DNA of 64,000 nt from Lotus japonicus (GCF_012489685.1 NC_080042.1:81344983-81408982); one strand, 5' to 3'; positions 20,217 through 33,684 are shown, numbered from the stretch's first letter. Numbers and translations are program-made. The notes: a model not told the origin generated them from the letters alone.

Positions 20217-22320
20217 CAGTGACTAGTTTATTTATTTACTTACATGCATAAAACGTATATTTTCTTCAATTTTATAATATTCATAAATAATTAATATAAT
20301 TGCAGTATCTTACATTTGAGGATGACAAAATCAAATCTTTAATTTATATAATTTGAAATAATATAATTAACCTTTTACTAATTTTACTAATGAGGAACCG
20401 CGGGATTGATGTTAGGAACATTGTCCAATTGTTAATCTGATCTGGCAGTACAAATAAAATTATAGTGACGAATCTATTACGATTGTCCTCAGTTTATTGA
20501 GCGGAAATGACTTTTCTTTCTCTCTCACTTTTCTGTCATCTCTCTTGCCAAAATGAGCTCACTCTCTTATAGTAATTTCGCATCATCACAAGTTTAAGTG
20601 AAACAAGTGGGCTTGCACATATTGAGTCTTTCTCTAGTAGGAAGTGAGTCCACAACTCAATACCAAACACGATACATATTTAATCAAAACTTTAAGGTAT
20701 TTACTTTATGAGTTACATCTCATATATTTTTTCACCTCATAATTTTTTTAATCAATATGACTCCATATATTACACTTAAACACCAATAATGATGGATGAA
20801 TAAATTCAACATACAAAAATGTTGCATTGGTTGATTAGTAAATATAAAAGAAAAAATAGTCTATAGGTATACTCATCAACATGATTTTTCGGATCTTCAC
20901 TAAATTTCAAAATAATTGAACCTTGATGTCATATTAAAATCTGCGTTACCTACTGATTAAGAGTCAAGTTAATCTTGATCATTTTCCTTAAACAATATCT
21001 TAGCCGCTTTTACATTTGTGTGGTTAACTTTAAGATGAATTCAACTAATTAATGGAAGCCATAGGTCACAAAAGTTAGCAAAATTTTAAATTTCAATATA
21101 TAGGGTGTGACCTGAGGCCCTATATAGTTCTAGTTTTATTTACATAGGCGCAATCATTTGGCCACATGTCCCTTTAATATGATTGAGTTTGAATAAATAT
21201 TCCGGCTATATGACTTTAATAAAGACGTGAAGAATGAATGTCTAGAACTTCTTCTTAAGATTGGTTCAAATGGCTAAAACGATGACACACTTTAAACCTT
21301 GACTGAGTTGTTTTTTGGACAGTGATATATGTTGTTTTATTTATATGTTAGGCAAAGAAAGACCATGACTTGGACCTTCATCCTTTTTGTTGAATCAGTC
21401 AAAATCAAAACGACAACTACTCAAAAACCGGCCCTTAGTCTTTGGTTGGAATGGCCATTGCCAAAACGACAAATACTCATTTTCATTTAGGGAATCTTAT
21501 GCTTTCTATGTTATTGTTGGAGACTCAGCTTCAAACATCTCTTCTTTCTTGCTTAGGCATGTATGGAATCTTAGTCAAGTTATACCTTTTGTTCCCTCCT
21601 TTCTGTTGTCTCTTCAAGCTTAGTTCTTAATTAGTTCTTGGACTCTTGGTCATAAAGCTAGCATAGATCAAAATTGGTCAGATGGACACCAACAATGATG
21701 AATTGGCCTTTCAGGCTATGATGCTCTCTGCAAGAAGTAGGGAAAAGCAAATTTATTTATGGTATAAAATGAGGGAAAAAGAGGAAGGAATAAGAAAAAA
21801 GATTTAAGAAATGATAGAAATTAAGGAGGTGGGGAAACTTTTGGACTTCCATTTTTAATCCAAGACTTTGGGCTTTGTTCAAAACATATAATCTAATAGA
21901 TGGTCCAAATCTATCTATAATATTTTCCACCGTTCTCCAAAGGATCTTCATTTTTGTGCCTAGTGCCATGTCTTTTGGTTTAACTCATTTAAAAAAAAAA
22001 AACCAATTTAGTCGACCAACAATTATATTGGAAGGGCTCAACCCTTTTATCTTGACTCATTTTTTTTGTCAGAGCCTTAGAGCTGAGTTTTGTGGGCTAG
22101 AGAGAAAAAAACTCGCTGGACCAAAAAGTAAACATAAAGAAAAGTTCACAAAGCCCCATGGGCCAGACCAGCCCACAGAACTCTTAAGTAAATTGTTTAA
22201 TTGAACATGTTGACCAAACTCACCTTATAGAGTAGTTTATAAAACTTCTCTATTGACCAAAAAAAGAGTAGAGTATTGACAAAAAAAAACCTTATGGAGT
22301 AGAGTATGTAGGATTTTTAT
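20217..22320. other. intergenic DNA
   Basis: No gene recognised. Short frames at 21387-21630 and 21875-22204 have no domain. The first 5 bp (20212-20216) before this stretch are the gypsy target duplication. Confidence 0.5.
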
Positions 22321-22435
22321 CCCCGGAAGATAACTCAAGTGGTAGGAGCTAGAAGACATATGGGTTGAGTAGAGGGAAGTCCATAGATCAGTTCATGACA
22401 GGTGCAATTTATCTTTTCGATGTAAAAAAAAAAAG
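22321..22435 (+). mobile_element. tRNA-derived SINE
   Basis: It begins near CCCCGGAAGATAACTCAAGT, where GATAACTCAAGTGG is a pol III A-box-like sequence. The B-box region (GTCCATAGATCAGTTC) is decayed. The 3' part AATTTATCTTTTCGATGTA runs into an 11-base A tail at about 22424-22434. The same 3' end is seen at 5843-5912 and, diverged, at 29309-29406. Confidence 0.7.
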
Positions 22436-23612
22436 AGTATATATGACTTTTGCGTTGGATGATCAGAATAAAAAATAACAAAATTAATTGATGAATATTT
22501 TATATATTTTAAGTAAGAAAAAGTTATTTAAATATAATTCTTTTGTTCTTTTACAGGACTATATTTATCTACAATTAAATTAACAATGGATTTTTTAGTG
22601 TTTTTTTCCCTCAATATATATGTAACTAGCAAATTTATAACTTCATCTTTGATCCTATTATGAAGTCGAGTTTTACTAACTTTAAATGCAGATAAAAAAT
22701 TACTGTATAAATGTAAAGTTAGAACGACGCATGATGTATCAACAAGTTAAAATATCATTGTTTTTCAATTTCAACTAATTCTTGGTTAAATTCAAATAAA
22801 CTAGTCATATTTTCTTAAGATATCAAAATCACTCATGAAAAATAATGTTTTAGTTGAAAATGTAATTTTGCGCAAAACTTCACAACAAGTTTAAATATTT
22901 TTTCATTACCAAATTATTTAAAATTTTCTTCAGTCTAAATATAAAAAGTTTCACTACATTGTGACTGAATCCTCAAATAGTTGCAAATTAATAAGTTAAG
23001 CAGTCTATGCAATTATCATACCACACACAAAGGAAAACAAGCAAGATTTATAGACAAAGAAGAGCAAACTTAGAAAAAATGAAGTTTAGTTGAATGATAA
23101 GCATGCATAGTCATACAGTAGAGTCTGACATAGAAGCAGGAGTCAATACCCGAACCAAAACCAAAAGGCCTTTACCAGAACATAAAAGCCATTATCTGGT
23201 GCGCTCTTGACTCCCTCAGTCCCTCTACCCTCTCCATCACTCCCATACAAAACACACTAATGCTACCTAAAACCCAAACATGTTCGGATACAAAACAAAG
23301 AGCACTACTCAGAGCTTATCTAAAGCTTATTTAACAGATAAGCTTGGATAAGTAAGTGTTCTTTGACCTGTATCCAAACGCACTCACAGGCAACTTCATC
23401 TTCTTCTAACATACTACCCTAAAATCCAACATTATTTAACACACTGCACCTACCATGTTTCTTCCCTGTCTTGTCACAATGTCACTCTAGTTAACTAGTT
23501 ACCTAAAATCCAAGTCCTCATCACACATCAAACTACAAATCCAAAAGGACAGAGAAGCAAACAAGGGTAGTAGTAGGAAGGATTCAATTTTGTTTCCTTG
23601 CATATCAATTCA
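22436..23612. other. intergenic DNA downstream of the HDG5-like gene
   Basis: AT-rich, with no gene seen. The last few hundred bases before 23613 are expected to hold the 3' untranslated region and poly(A) site of the minus-strand HD-Zip gene; I cannot place its end. Confidence 0.5.
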
Positions 23613-26600
23613 TCACTGCTTTGTGATGGGTGCACTGGTAGTGGGTTCAGCAACAAGGAAACCGTTAGCACTGCAAAGAGAAGCTTCAATCTGGTGCAGA
23701 GTGTTGCAGAGGTGGTTGTTGATCGCCGTCACGCTTGAAAGGTTCAGCTTCGCAGTGGGGATTGTGCTTGCCAGAACTTGCAGCCCCATTGTCAGAAGAC
23801 AACCTGAAGTGTTACCAGCACCAGCTTCGGGTGAATTGGCATCGGTGGAATTGGATGGTACCATTGGCACTATCATGAACCCTTGAGGAAGAAGGGCAAT
23901 GCAGGAAGGGTCCTCGCCGCTCATGGCTAGCTGAATAGATTCAACGTCGATGGTGGTGTAGACTACTAGGCTTCCTGATTGGTCTGTGCAACTCTCTTGT
24001 AGCATCAGTTCCACGTTCTGGGATGAGTTGCTCGCCACCTGTTTGTGAAAATCCCTTAGTTTCCTTTTCCATTCCTTAAGGCTAAGGAGCATTTTTATTA
24101 AGAAAGCAACTAATTCCTATAGCTTATAATGGGAAATGATCTTACATTTATGCGGAGAAGGGAAATGCAGTTTCCAGGATGCGAGCCGTTTGCAATGTGA
24201 GCCACTTCGTTCAACGAGTTCCCGTTCGAAAGAGCATCCATCTTCAAAACCAAAATCAAAATGAATTAGTTGGTTATTGTTTAGTTAACAGGTGCAGTAG
24301 ATGGTGATTATAAATGGTTTGTGAATTGTGATACCTGTGATCTGTGGCGTTCATCCCTTAGAAGATCAAAGACCTTAGTGTGAGAATAGGGAAGCCAGGT
24401 GGTTGAAACAGCACTGAGAATCACCCCATTGGGTTGGCCAGGCTCTGTGACTTTCCTAGTTGTGATTCTAACTGTGTCTTCAGGGGAATCTGATATGGCA
24501 GTCCATGATTGACCACCAGAGGTGCTCATGTTATGGCTGAAGGTTTTTATCATTCTCTGAGCTAGTTTCATCAAGTTCTTTCTTGCTTCTGGGGAAGGTA
24601 TCACTACAATACAGAAGAAATATGTTATAGTAAAACTATATATTTGTTTTTGTAGTCTTAATCTAGCTTAGTCAATGCAGTTAAGTTAAATTCATAATGG
24701 TAGGTAAGATGTTGAGAACCTCCAAGATCTGATATGTTTCTGGCCATGAGGCTTGCAACCCTTTCACATTGCCTCTGCAAAACTCCTAACCAGCGCTGTG
24801 CTCCAAATGCCATTCCACTATACACATAGTTGCAGAATATCTGATGAATAGGCTTCTCTTCTACTTTTGCATGCTCAACCCATGTTACCTGCAAGGATAA
24901 CCAAAACATTTTCACCCTAAAGATTTAGGAGAGACCAACTTTGTAAAAGTTCAAGCTCATAACAAGGATTAGGAATGTGAGTTAATTACCCTTGAATACC
25001 CATTTGGCATATCTTGAATCACACAGCCAGAACACCTCCTGCAGTATCTGGGATAAGAAGTGTGGAAATTTTGTTGAAAGCTATCAATTGGGAAATCAAC
25101 AATGGCCCAGGTTCCCTCCTCAGCGTTTTGTTGACAATACCGAAGGAAATGAGTCTCGCGTGTGGAGACCAAAGGAGAAAGCATTTGTAATTCTGCATAC
25201 ATCTGTGAAAAATAAACAATATACATATCAATCTTCAATCAAAATTTAAAGCCAGAGATTCAGTATTTACTTAGCAATTCGAAACCTACCAGCTGAAGTG
25301 TCCCATTTGCATGACCAGAAGCACTTGAAGATATAATTTGGACAGTTTTTGCGCTAGAAACAATTGAAGGAAACAGCTCCATCCATTTTTGCTACAACAA
25401 TATAGAATGAAGGGCACATGAGTCAAGAGAAAAAGTAGGGAATTGAATGAAAAAGATTCTCAACAATTCAATAATGAATCACTCACTGCATCAAGAAAAG
25501 CATCAACAAGAGTGACACTATTCATTATAACCACAGAAGTGTCACGGGTAGCTTCAGTCCTCATTTCACTTTGGTGCTTTAGGCTCAGAGGACATGGAAA
25601 CATCCTCGCGTGCTCTTCAAAATTAAGCACTTCCCTTTCACTATCAGTACTGCTTCGGATCCACAGTGGCTCGTTTGTGCGGCACATCTTCACTAGCTCA
25701 GCCATTGAAGACGCTGCAAGCTCCATGGCAAGGGGCTTCTCATCTTCCATTAACAGACCGTCTTCTTGGTGAAATGGTGAAGCTTCAGGAGGTAGCATTG
25801 GCACAGGAATCATTTCTGTGCAGGGAGGAAGGGTTTCCCCAAAGTGCCTTGAGTAGATGTTCATGTCCAGATCCAATGAAGGAGCCATGAGAGCAGGAGA
25901 AGCTGCCATAGTCTGGATGTGGCGACCAGTGTATCTTGAAGTGATACAACATACACGTTCCAACTGCAAAACATTCATTCACCTTGTGAACAGTAAAATC
26001 ATACATTCATCATGTACTTAATAGATGACCTAATTCAGGTTTTCTCCTAAGGTTCTGTTTGATTTATTTTCATTTTTAGAGCAAGAAATTGAAAATGGGA
26101 ACTAAAATAAAGATAAGATGAAAATTTTATAAATTAAGATTGAAAATAAAAATCATAACCAATTGGCATTTAATTTTAATATCACTAATTCTACTCAGAC
26201 ATTCAAAAACGGTTCACCCAATCCGCCATTGGGTGGAGATTAGAAAGTTGAAAGTTCAAGTTTTCACTCTATTTTGACAAATACCCCCTTGAACTTTGCT
26301 AAATAGGCCGAAACGAAATGCAATAGTTAGTTGAAATAGATGGACTGTTTCGTACGTTTTATCATTTCTTTACCTTTTATCATATCTTTCATTTCCCTAT
26401 TTCTATCTTTTTTGTCGGTCACTCTCTTGGTGTGAGTTAATTTTGGTGTCGAAAAAACTTTTAACTAATCAGAATATGATGTAAACTTGTCTTAATGATA
26501 TGGTTGAAACACCCATACCATACCCACTACTTGTTTCCAAAATCTTAAAAGGGATTGGTAAATGGTTCATTAATTGAAAAGCAAGGCATATCATATCATG

Positions 26601-28169
26601 TTATCCAGCACGACTTCAATGTTTGTATTCAAATTAGAGTAATGAAATACCTCTTCTCTCAACCGAGCATTTTCAAGGCGAAGCTGCTGTTCATCCAAGC
26701 CCATTTCCGCGCCCATCATGCACGGGCCACCACAATTTGGACATATAATACTACGCAGCGCTGCTTGTAACCGATAGTTCTCATTCTTTAGACTATCATT
26801 CTCAGCTCTAAGTATCACATTATCTGATCGATCTTGCTGTGCCTATATTCCCAAATTAAAATAACAAATAATGCATGACATAAAGTCCATCATATAATTA
26901 AATGTTTAATAATCTATAGTAATGAATGATGATACATATATATATATATATATATGATGCTTTTAAAAAGTTATATTGAAAATGAAGGAACCAAGACCCA
27001 CCAAATTAAACCCTTCAATGTAATGTAACCCTAGAACTGTTGTAATAATACTTGGCAATAAATATATATGAGGAGTACCGTTGGAGACCACATGTGACAG
27101 GTAGGGTTAAATGCGTACATTTATGGAATACAGACTGGTATGATGGAATGGACAACGCCATAAGTCTCTTCTTCTGCTTGTTTCGTTTCTCTATTCAATA
27201 TTCATTCATTGACTCTCTCTGTAGGCTGTAGCTCTTTATTAGGGCATAGGAAAGTGCGCTTCAATGCAAACCGAATTAAGAAGAAAACGCGGTTTGCATT
27301 GGGAAACGTGCAAGACGTTGGTGGAGTTATGAAGCCAGTTTATTTAGGGTTTTGATATATAGTCAAATGTGAAATTACTAATGGTAGTCTTAATGGTAAA
27401 GGTGAGGAAAGTGTGTGTGTGCAATAGCTGATTTAGTACATTTTGGTTTTGGTATTCTAAAATTTATTGTGAGAGAGAATCAGTTTTTTAATAGCTTATG
27501 AGTTTTATAATTGATTTTGATGACGACGTACCTTCATCTGGGTTCGGCGGTTTTGGAACCAGAACTTGACCTGGCGTGGTTTTAGGCCTAGATCATGGCT
27601 TAGTTTCATCCTTTGCTTATCATCCGGGTGTGGACATTCCTTGAACAAACTGTTAAGAACAAGAATAAAGCGTTACCCATGCAATGAGCAAAATTTAAGG
27701 CTTCCAAATTGTTAGATGTTTTTTTTTTGTGGGAAAAAAACAAAAAAGATTTGTTTCATAGTAAAAAAACTAGAAGAGAGATCTAGAGAAATATGTATAT
27801 ACGCTTCCATTTCTTGGATCTGGCGAGCAGTGTGCCTGTGATAACGTTTTTTCTTAGGCTGTTCAGTGATCTCTTGCTCGTTCCCGGACTTGTCTTCAAC
27901 TTGTTCACTTTCAGAACCACTTTCCATCTCTTCTTTCCCTCCCAACATAGAATCTTCTTCTTTCTGTGAAAAAAAGTTAGAAGATGATGAGGAGAATGGG
28001 ATTTGATCATAACAAAATAAAGTCATGTAAAAAGGTTTACTACTATATAGTAGCATCATACCATGGGAGGAAAAGGGTGAAAAGGCATGGTGGAGATGAA
28101 GTTGAAGTTAGGGTTCTGGATCGGTGACGAGAAGAGAGTATCTGACATGACTTGGCAATCCCCATACAT
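23613..28169 (-). CDS. HDG5: HD-Zip class IV homeodomain-START transcription factor, HDG5-like
   Basis: Eleven coding exons join into 776 aa: 28169-28062, 27963-27803, 27649-27532, 26842-26651, 25963-25487, 25391-25290, 25202-24990, 24888-24720, 24603-24335, 24241-24146, 24038-23613. All introns are GT-AG. The homeodomain (about residues 73-132) starts [18 protein letters not shown] and has the recognition helix core [14 protein letters not shown] zipper-loop-zipper follows (about 130-195) with the CPNCGGPC loop cysteines typical of class IV. A START domain spans about 272-505 and the HD-SAD C-terminal region fills the rest. The family works in the nucleus of epidermal (L1) cells; Arabidopsis HDG5 is the closest family member I recognise, by overall residue pattern. 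Paralogue choice within the HDG group is inference. A leader intron is likely (see finding). Confidence 0.95.
26934..26955. repeat. (TA)n microsatellite in an intron of the HDG5-like gene
   Basis: About eleven TA units inside the intron between coding exons 3 and 4. It is likely to vary in length between lines; no function is implied. Confidence 0.8.
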
Positions 28170-29308
28170 TTTTTTTTCCTTTTTCTCTTCAAAACACACA
28201 CTTCACTTCTGTGCCTGAAAGACCTTGCTAGCTAGCTTCAGTGGAGAGTGAGACCAACCTGTGTGATCACAAATCACACTCTCGTGAGTGATTTAGACAA
28301 CCTCAAATATAGTAAAAGCTTCAAACTAACAAAACACTCTCATTCAAGCCCTAAAAAAGTAAGATTAAAACATTCCTCAGACAGCCAAAGCCACAAAAAT
28401 CTGAGACAGTATCATGGTCCAGGATCTTTCAGAGATTTTTTAAAAATGTCAAAACCATAGTAAAAAAAAAGTTTAGGCTATACAAGATACCATGCATTAC
28501 CTGGTGCAAGAGCATGAGGAAGGAGAGTGAAGTGGTGGTTGTGAAAAGGAAGGAGAGGAATTTGGAGTTGGAGGATGATGATGATCTTTAGTTGATTTCA
28601 CACGCACACACTGGTCCTTTACCTTATCTTCCTATGTTGGTCTCTCATGGTAATGTAATAATGGTCATAATTGACATATGGTGCAATAAATCGGTTAATT
28701 TATTATTTTACTGTCAATGGTAAATGCAGGGCGACAGAAACCGATGAGCGCCACTTACTGCGTTGCCCGTTTCGTCCCACGTGGAGGCTTCTGATTGGCT
28801 AATCCATGCGTTTCACACACCTATCACCAAAGTCAAACCTGCTCTCTCAACGCCTTGCCACGCGCTATTTGGGCTTGGGCTTTCCCACGCGCTATCTTTC
28901 CCTAGTGCCATTTCATGTCAGTTAAATTCTGAGTTCCCCACGCTTTAAATGTTACGCTTTGCAGCTCTCTTTCTATATATTTCTCTTTCAAGGCAGACCC
29001 AAGATGATCTCATAGCTAAGGATTCTCTCTTCATAGCTAGTGCAAAATCTCAACCGTCCATTTAATTTTAAAGGCTTAGATTAGATTAGATTATGATTAA
29101 AAAGTGAACTACTTCCGGTCAAGAAAAAAAAATTCACATAGAAAAAATAATTAATAGGGAACAAACTTTCATTTAATTCTTATAAAAAAGATTAAGATTT
29201 TTCTTCTATTTGATTCTTAAAAAAAAAAACGGAAATAGTATTTTGACATATAATTTTTTTTTAAGGAACACATAGAACACATATAGTTAAAAACTTATAG
29301 AATTGTTT
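28170..29308. promoter_or_regulatory. 5' leader and promoter region of the HDG5-like gene
   Basis: No other gene is seen. On the minus strand, GCACCAG|GTAATG (donor at 28500) and GTCTTTCAG|GCACAG (acceptor ending 28215) could bound a leader intron of about 286 nt, with leader exons upstream of 28501 and at 28214-28170. The promoter would lie to the right of about 28600. I do not identify a specific TATA box or L1 box with confidence. Confidence 0.4.
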
Positions 29309-29406
29309 TTTGTTATATTACAAAGATAAATTACACCATTTAAAAATGAACTCCTAGACCTTACCCTCATGAGCCCATAGTTTTCCTATAGCTCTTACCA
29401 CTTGTT
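29309..29406 (-). mobile_element. decayed SINE, same family as 22321-22435
   Basis: Read on the minus strand it starts ACAAGTGGTAAGAGCTA (A-box flank), continues through ACTATGGGCTCATGAGGG and ends GGTGTAATTTATCTTTG, then an A-rich stretch. The order of these blocks matches the copy at 22321. Confidence 0.55.
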
Positions 29407-29621
29407 ACTATTTTTCTTTCATGTTTTTGGTTCGGTTAGATGATTGCGTGTTGAGAAATCTCACACTTGATGATTTGACTAAATAAATCTTAGTTTATGG
29501 TAAAACAATCATAATCATGAGCTAGTTTTTCACATGGAATTAGGCTTCACTCAAATTCTAAGTATAGTTTAAGAATCTATCCTAGATTTGTTGAATGATG
29601 ACCTAATGAAATACTCAGGGA

Positions 29622-30217
29622 CTATGTTGCATGGGTACGCCAAAATTGGCTAAGTACCGGTACTGGGTACGAGTACGCAGTGGGTACGTATCTGATATGT
29701 ACCAAAATGCATCGCCAAACAAAAAGCTGGGTACGTTTTGGGTACGTCGTAGGTACGTTTTGGGTACACCGTGGGTACGCTGGATAAGTTTTTTTAAAAA
29801 AGAAATGAAAAATGTTCAAAACTATGTCGTTTTGTAGTTTTTTATTTAATTTTAAGAATTAAAAAATTTATTCTCAATTTATTCAAAAGATCAAAACCTA
29901 ATTTACCTTTCACTCTTTCTAACATACAACTGCTATGAAGAATAAAGAGAGAGGGTCGCTCACGTTCTTCTTCCTCCCATCACGTTGGTCTTTGATATGA
30001 GTATTGACCAAGAAATATGAGTATTTTATTTTTAATTAATAATATTGTGGTGGAAAACATTTTATTTCTATTTTATATATATATATTATTTATTTAAATA
30101 AATGTATATATAATAACTGGTGTACCCGTACCTACTTTTTCAAAAAATGGCGTATTCCGTACACGTACCCGTACTCAATACCGGTACCGTACCCGTACTC
30201 GTATCTGTGCAACATAG
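29622..30217. mobile_element. hAT-type MITE with GGGTACG subterminal repeats, 596 bp
   Basis: The ends CTATGTTGCATGGGTACG and, complemented, CTATGTTGCACAGATACG form inverted repeats. Flanking 8-bp duplications CTCAGGGA (29614-29621) and CTCAGCGA (30218-30225) differ by one base; 8 bp is the hAT target size. Inside both ends the motif GGGTACG/CGTACCC is repeated many times, as expected of subterminal transposase-binding repeats. No transposase is encoded; the middle is AT-rich. Confidence 0.75.
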
Positions 30218-30225
30218 CTCAGCGA

Positions 30226-31475
30226 TGTTCATTCATGCAAGGTAACCCCTCCAAATATCGAGCTCGGAGCATGAAAATGTTTCTTGAGAAATCCTAGAGT
30301 ACTCCTAAACTAGATTTAATGGTGAATTTAGGTCTAACCCAAGTTTTAAGAATGTGCACGTCACAGAATTGGTGGTGGTTTCCTCATTGGGCTTTTGTGT
30401 TTTCAATTTCACACCAGGAAGCGAGTGAGGTCAGGATTGACTTGCGACAAAATAGAAGCGTTGAAGAGACTGGTCATCAAGTCAGACAGTCAAATAGATC
30501 ACAACCGTCATTTACAATGCGTGTGGACCCTGTTATATGATCAACGAGTTTGCATGGCACAACCGAGGTGGGGACCACAGGGAAGGATTTAATGTTGTTT
30601 GACACTGAAACCGGTGAGATATCGAAGGGTGTCAATTTCAGATGGGGACCACACCATTGATAAAAAAGCTCTTGGAATTAAATTTGGAGTAGAGGCTGTA
30701 CAGTGATTTCATTTCATTACTTTTGGAAATTTAATCATGAAATTCTGCAAAGAGATATAAAGTTTACATCATGAGGGGGAGCCCAAGTTGAAGGTTTATG
30801 GTTGGGTCATATATATCAAATTGTGTTCCTTTCAATAAGGTCTCATAGTTCTAAAACAAGTAGTAGTACTTCAGTACTTCACAGTTAATGGTTTGATGAT
30901 GTAATGTAAGGTTGGGATTTTTCGCTTTGTGGAAGAATATTGTAGATGCTAGTCCTAGTAAAATTAAAGGATTGAATGCACGTAATGTAATTAACTGGAA
31001 ATCGTCATGCGTTAATAGAGATAATCAAGAGTTGTTTTTTCTGGTAATATTTCTGAATGAGGAGAATAACTCTGGAAGGGAAAGTGATATTCATACATGG
31101 GTGGATTAATCTGAACGGAAATGTCTAGAAAAATGACACCAACTGCACGAGATAGATAGATAGATAACAAATGTGAAGAAAACTGATATATATGAACATA
31201 TTAAGATGTCTTCTAAAGAATGTCGTTCTAGAGTTCAAACACTCGATCTAGAAGTTTAAACAATTATTTTTTACTACTGTGACTAACACTAGTTTGGTTA
31301 ACTTATTGAGAAGAATTTTCAAAGACATTTGGTAAGAAGCCAATATAATATTGACTAGAGATAAAAACAAATAGATCGATAGTATGAGTCTATAACTTAC
31401 CTTACATTGGACTCACACTCGGTTTAGGTTGGACAAAATTAATAAATTGACAATTTTAAGACTTTTTTCAATTTT
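30226..31475. other. intergenic DNA
   Basis: No gene recognised. Open frames at 30319-30592 have no domain. A short GATA run lies near 31150. Confidence 0.5.
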
Positions 31476-32850
31476 TTGGGAACATAATGCTTAAAAAGAA
31501 AAACAAAACAACTAGCACGCACACTAGCCCCTAAGGAAGAAGATCCCCATAAAATCTACTGACAAAAAACGAGCTTACCCAAAAGGACGGTGATAAAAAA
31601 ACACAAGAGCATCTTGAGAGAGCACCCACTGCTTAGCCAAACAACCAACCATTCCATTCCCTTTCGAAAGAGTACGACATAACATAACCCTCATATTTCG
31701 TTTAAGAAGGCCACAAATAACACAAAGAATAGCTGCAAACGGGTGGAACCTGAACCAACTCTGTTGGAGAAGATGAAGCACCAAGGTCAAGTCTCTATGC
31801 AACAAAATCCCTTGGAACCCATAATCCCAACAAAGTTCGAGATCGTGAAGGACAACAACCAAATCCACCTTTAAGATTTTTATTACCCTTAGTGAACCGT
31901 GATAGCCAACAACCCAACCCCAAGGGCATTACGAACGACTCATCCAAACCCAACTTTCCCGAGATTGCTATAGAAGAGTTGTCATCAATGTTCAGGGCCA
32001 CCCACTCATCTAGAGGGAGGCTCCCAACGTACCCATCTCATGTCTGGAGGAGGTAATGACATCGACGCAAGTTGAATAAGGAGTTGCAACATTACAGTGG
32101 ATTTGGAACTAACGAGTTGTCACGAGTCTCTCACGTTCTAAAAAACTAGCGTACCTCGAGATCTTCAAAGGGACCACACATGCACAAACACATCAACCTT
32201 CATGCATCGTGGAAAACTGGCCAGCCAATCAGCAAAGGTATGTGCAACCAAGCTCTCATGCACCTCCAACCCCCCCAACAGCCGCTCTTGCCACGCTATT
32301 AGGTAGTCACGAATGCAGTACAACTGAATTTCCTCCTACGTCCCACAAGCCTTACAGAGAGTATCAATAGGAATACTACGATGACCCAACACAACCGTCA
32401 TGGGAAGAGACTCAAGATAAGCTTGCCAAGCAAAGATTCTTATTTTCTCGAGGATGTCCTCTTTCGAAATCCAAGCCCATCCAAGGGTCCAGCTGCAACA
32501 GCCATGCATAACCCACTCAGACTGAATAACGACTGGTCATGGGTGCTCTCCTAAATTCGTAAGTCATTTATCCTCGGATCAACAAAGACACGCTACTGCG
32601 GAAAAAAAAAAACTGGAAAAGCAACAGGAATAGGGGTAAATAGGCAAGTCATCATACATATGTCACCATAGAAAACATCCCGAACTGAGAGCTAGGTATC
32701 CGAAATGTACACGAAAGGGACCCGAATGCAAAGGGGACCACGATAAGACAAAGCATCATACTAGAAGAACAAAATACCACACCCAACACGGCACCCAAAG
32801 CCCTTATGAAGCTTGTGCTGAGCTTTGCAAATCGCATTCTACGATGAAGC
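31476..32850 (-). mobile_element. decayed LINE: zf-RVT and RNase H remnants
   Basis: On the minus strand, the stretch around 32330-32450 encodes FAWQAYLESLP followed by TLCKACGT, the reverse-transcriptase zinc-binding (zf-RVT) segment of plant LINE pol. About 32000-31575 encodes RNase H-like pieces (WVALNIDDNSS near 32000; LSKGNGMVGCLAKQW near 31650) in more than one frame. The bases just before its 3' edge (GGAACATAA..., AACAAAACAACTAG) resemble the end of the LINE at 3996-4641. Stops and frame changes show it is dead. Confidence 0.65.
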
Positions 32851-33111
32851 GGTACGAAATCTAAAAAAATTGTAAGTTTAAAACGATAGTCTATTTAAAT
32901 AAATTGGATTAATATAAATTATTTTTTTTACATTATATTTTTATTATATTATATTGGATAAAATTATATACATATTTCACTTATTTATATGTTTTAATAT
33001 ATTAGACTGTGCAATTGATCAAACCATATAAACTAGTGTTTCTTTACCCGTGCGTTGCACGGGGAATATGTGTATTTTACGTATTTGATACATCAATTAA
33101 TATCGTGATTA

Positions 33112-33684
33112 TTAAAAATATATTAAACAAAAGATGAAATAGAAGAGTCTGAAATCGTAAGCAAAGTGGACAAAAAGACTTCTCTTCTGAGCCTGATTGA
33201 GATCAACAGAAACTCGTTTGTTCTCGAGAAATGAATTTGGACTACACCTTAATCTAAATTCATTCCTCGGTTCTGTGTTTTCTTTCCTCACACTTTCCCC
33301 TCTCCAACCGAACAAACCCTTAGTGTACTCATCGTTGCTGAGGGCACCAACTTCACAAATAGAGTCTATTGGTGGACTATCGGGTTGTATATTTTTCATG
33401 TTCTGGTTTTCCCTATGCTCTCTGTTGCGCTTTAAAATCGGCTTACTATTCGCTCGAGCTTGTGCAAACTTTCTTTGTTTATCTGATGGTTGGCTCGACA
33501 TATTTTTCAAGGGATTTTGGACATTTTCGTATTCTATTACAAACGGCCTAACATAAATATTAATTGAAGATTTGACTGAAGATCTTTTCTGTTTCATAAT
33601 GGATTTTCTTTTCAGTCGAGCTATTTGGAGTACTATGATATGAAGTGAGGTTAGATGGAGGACTTGTAAATAATTGGGAACCAA
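33112..33684 (-). pseudogene. unidentified 190-aa open frame inside the Helitron-like element
   Basis: A basic, Ser/Lys/Arg-rich open frame close to the Helitron-like 3' end. It includes SSQPSDKQRKFAQARANSK and a run KRNREHRENQN. It could be a captured gene piece or a remnant of the N-terminal part of a Helitron protein. I recognise no domain, and the hydrophobic last 20 residues look like read-through into non-coding DNA. Confidence 0.3.

Noticed and set aside
25443..25890. Plus-strand frames opposite the START-region exon of the HDG5-like gene
   Set aside because: They are shadows of a conserved exon on the other strand.
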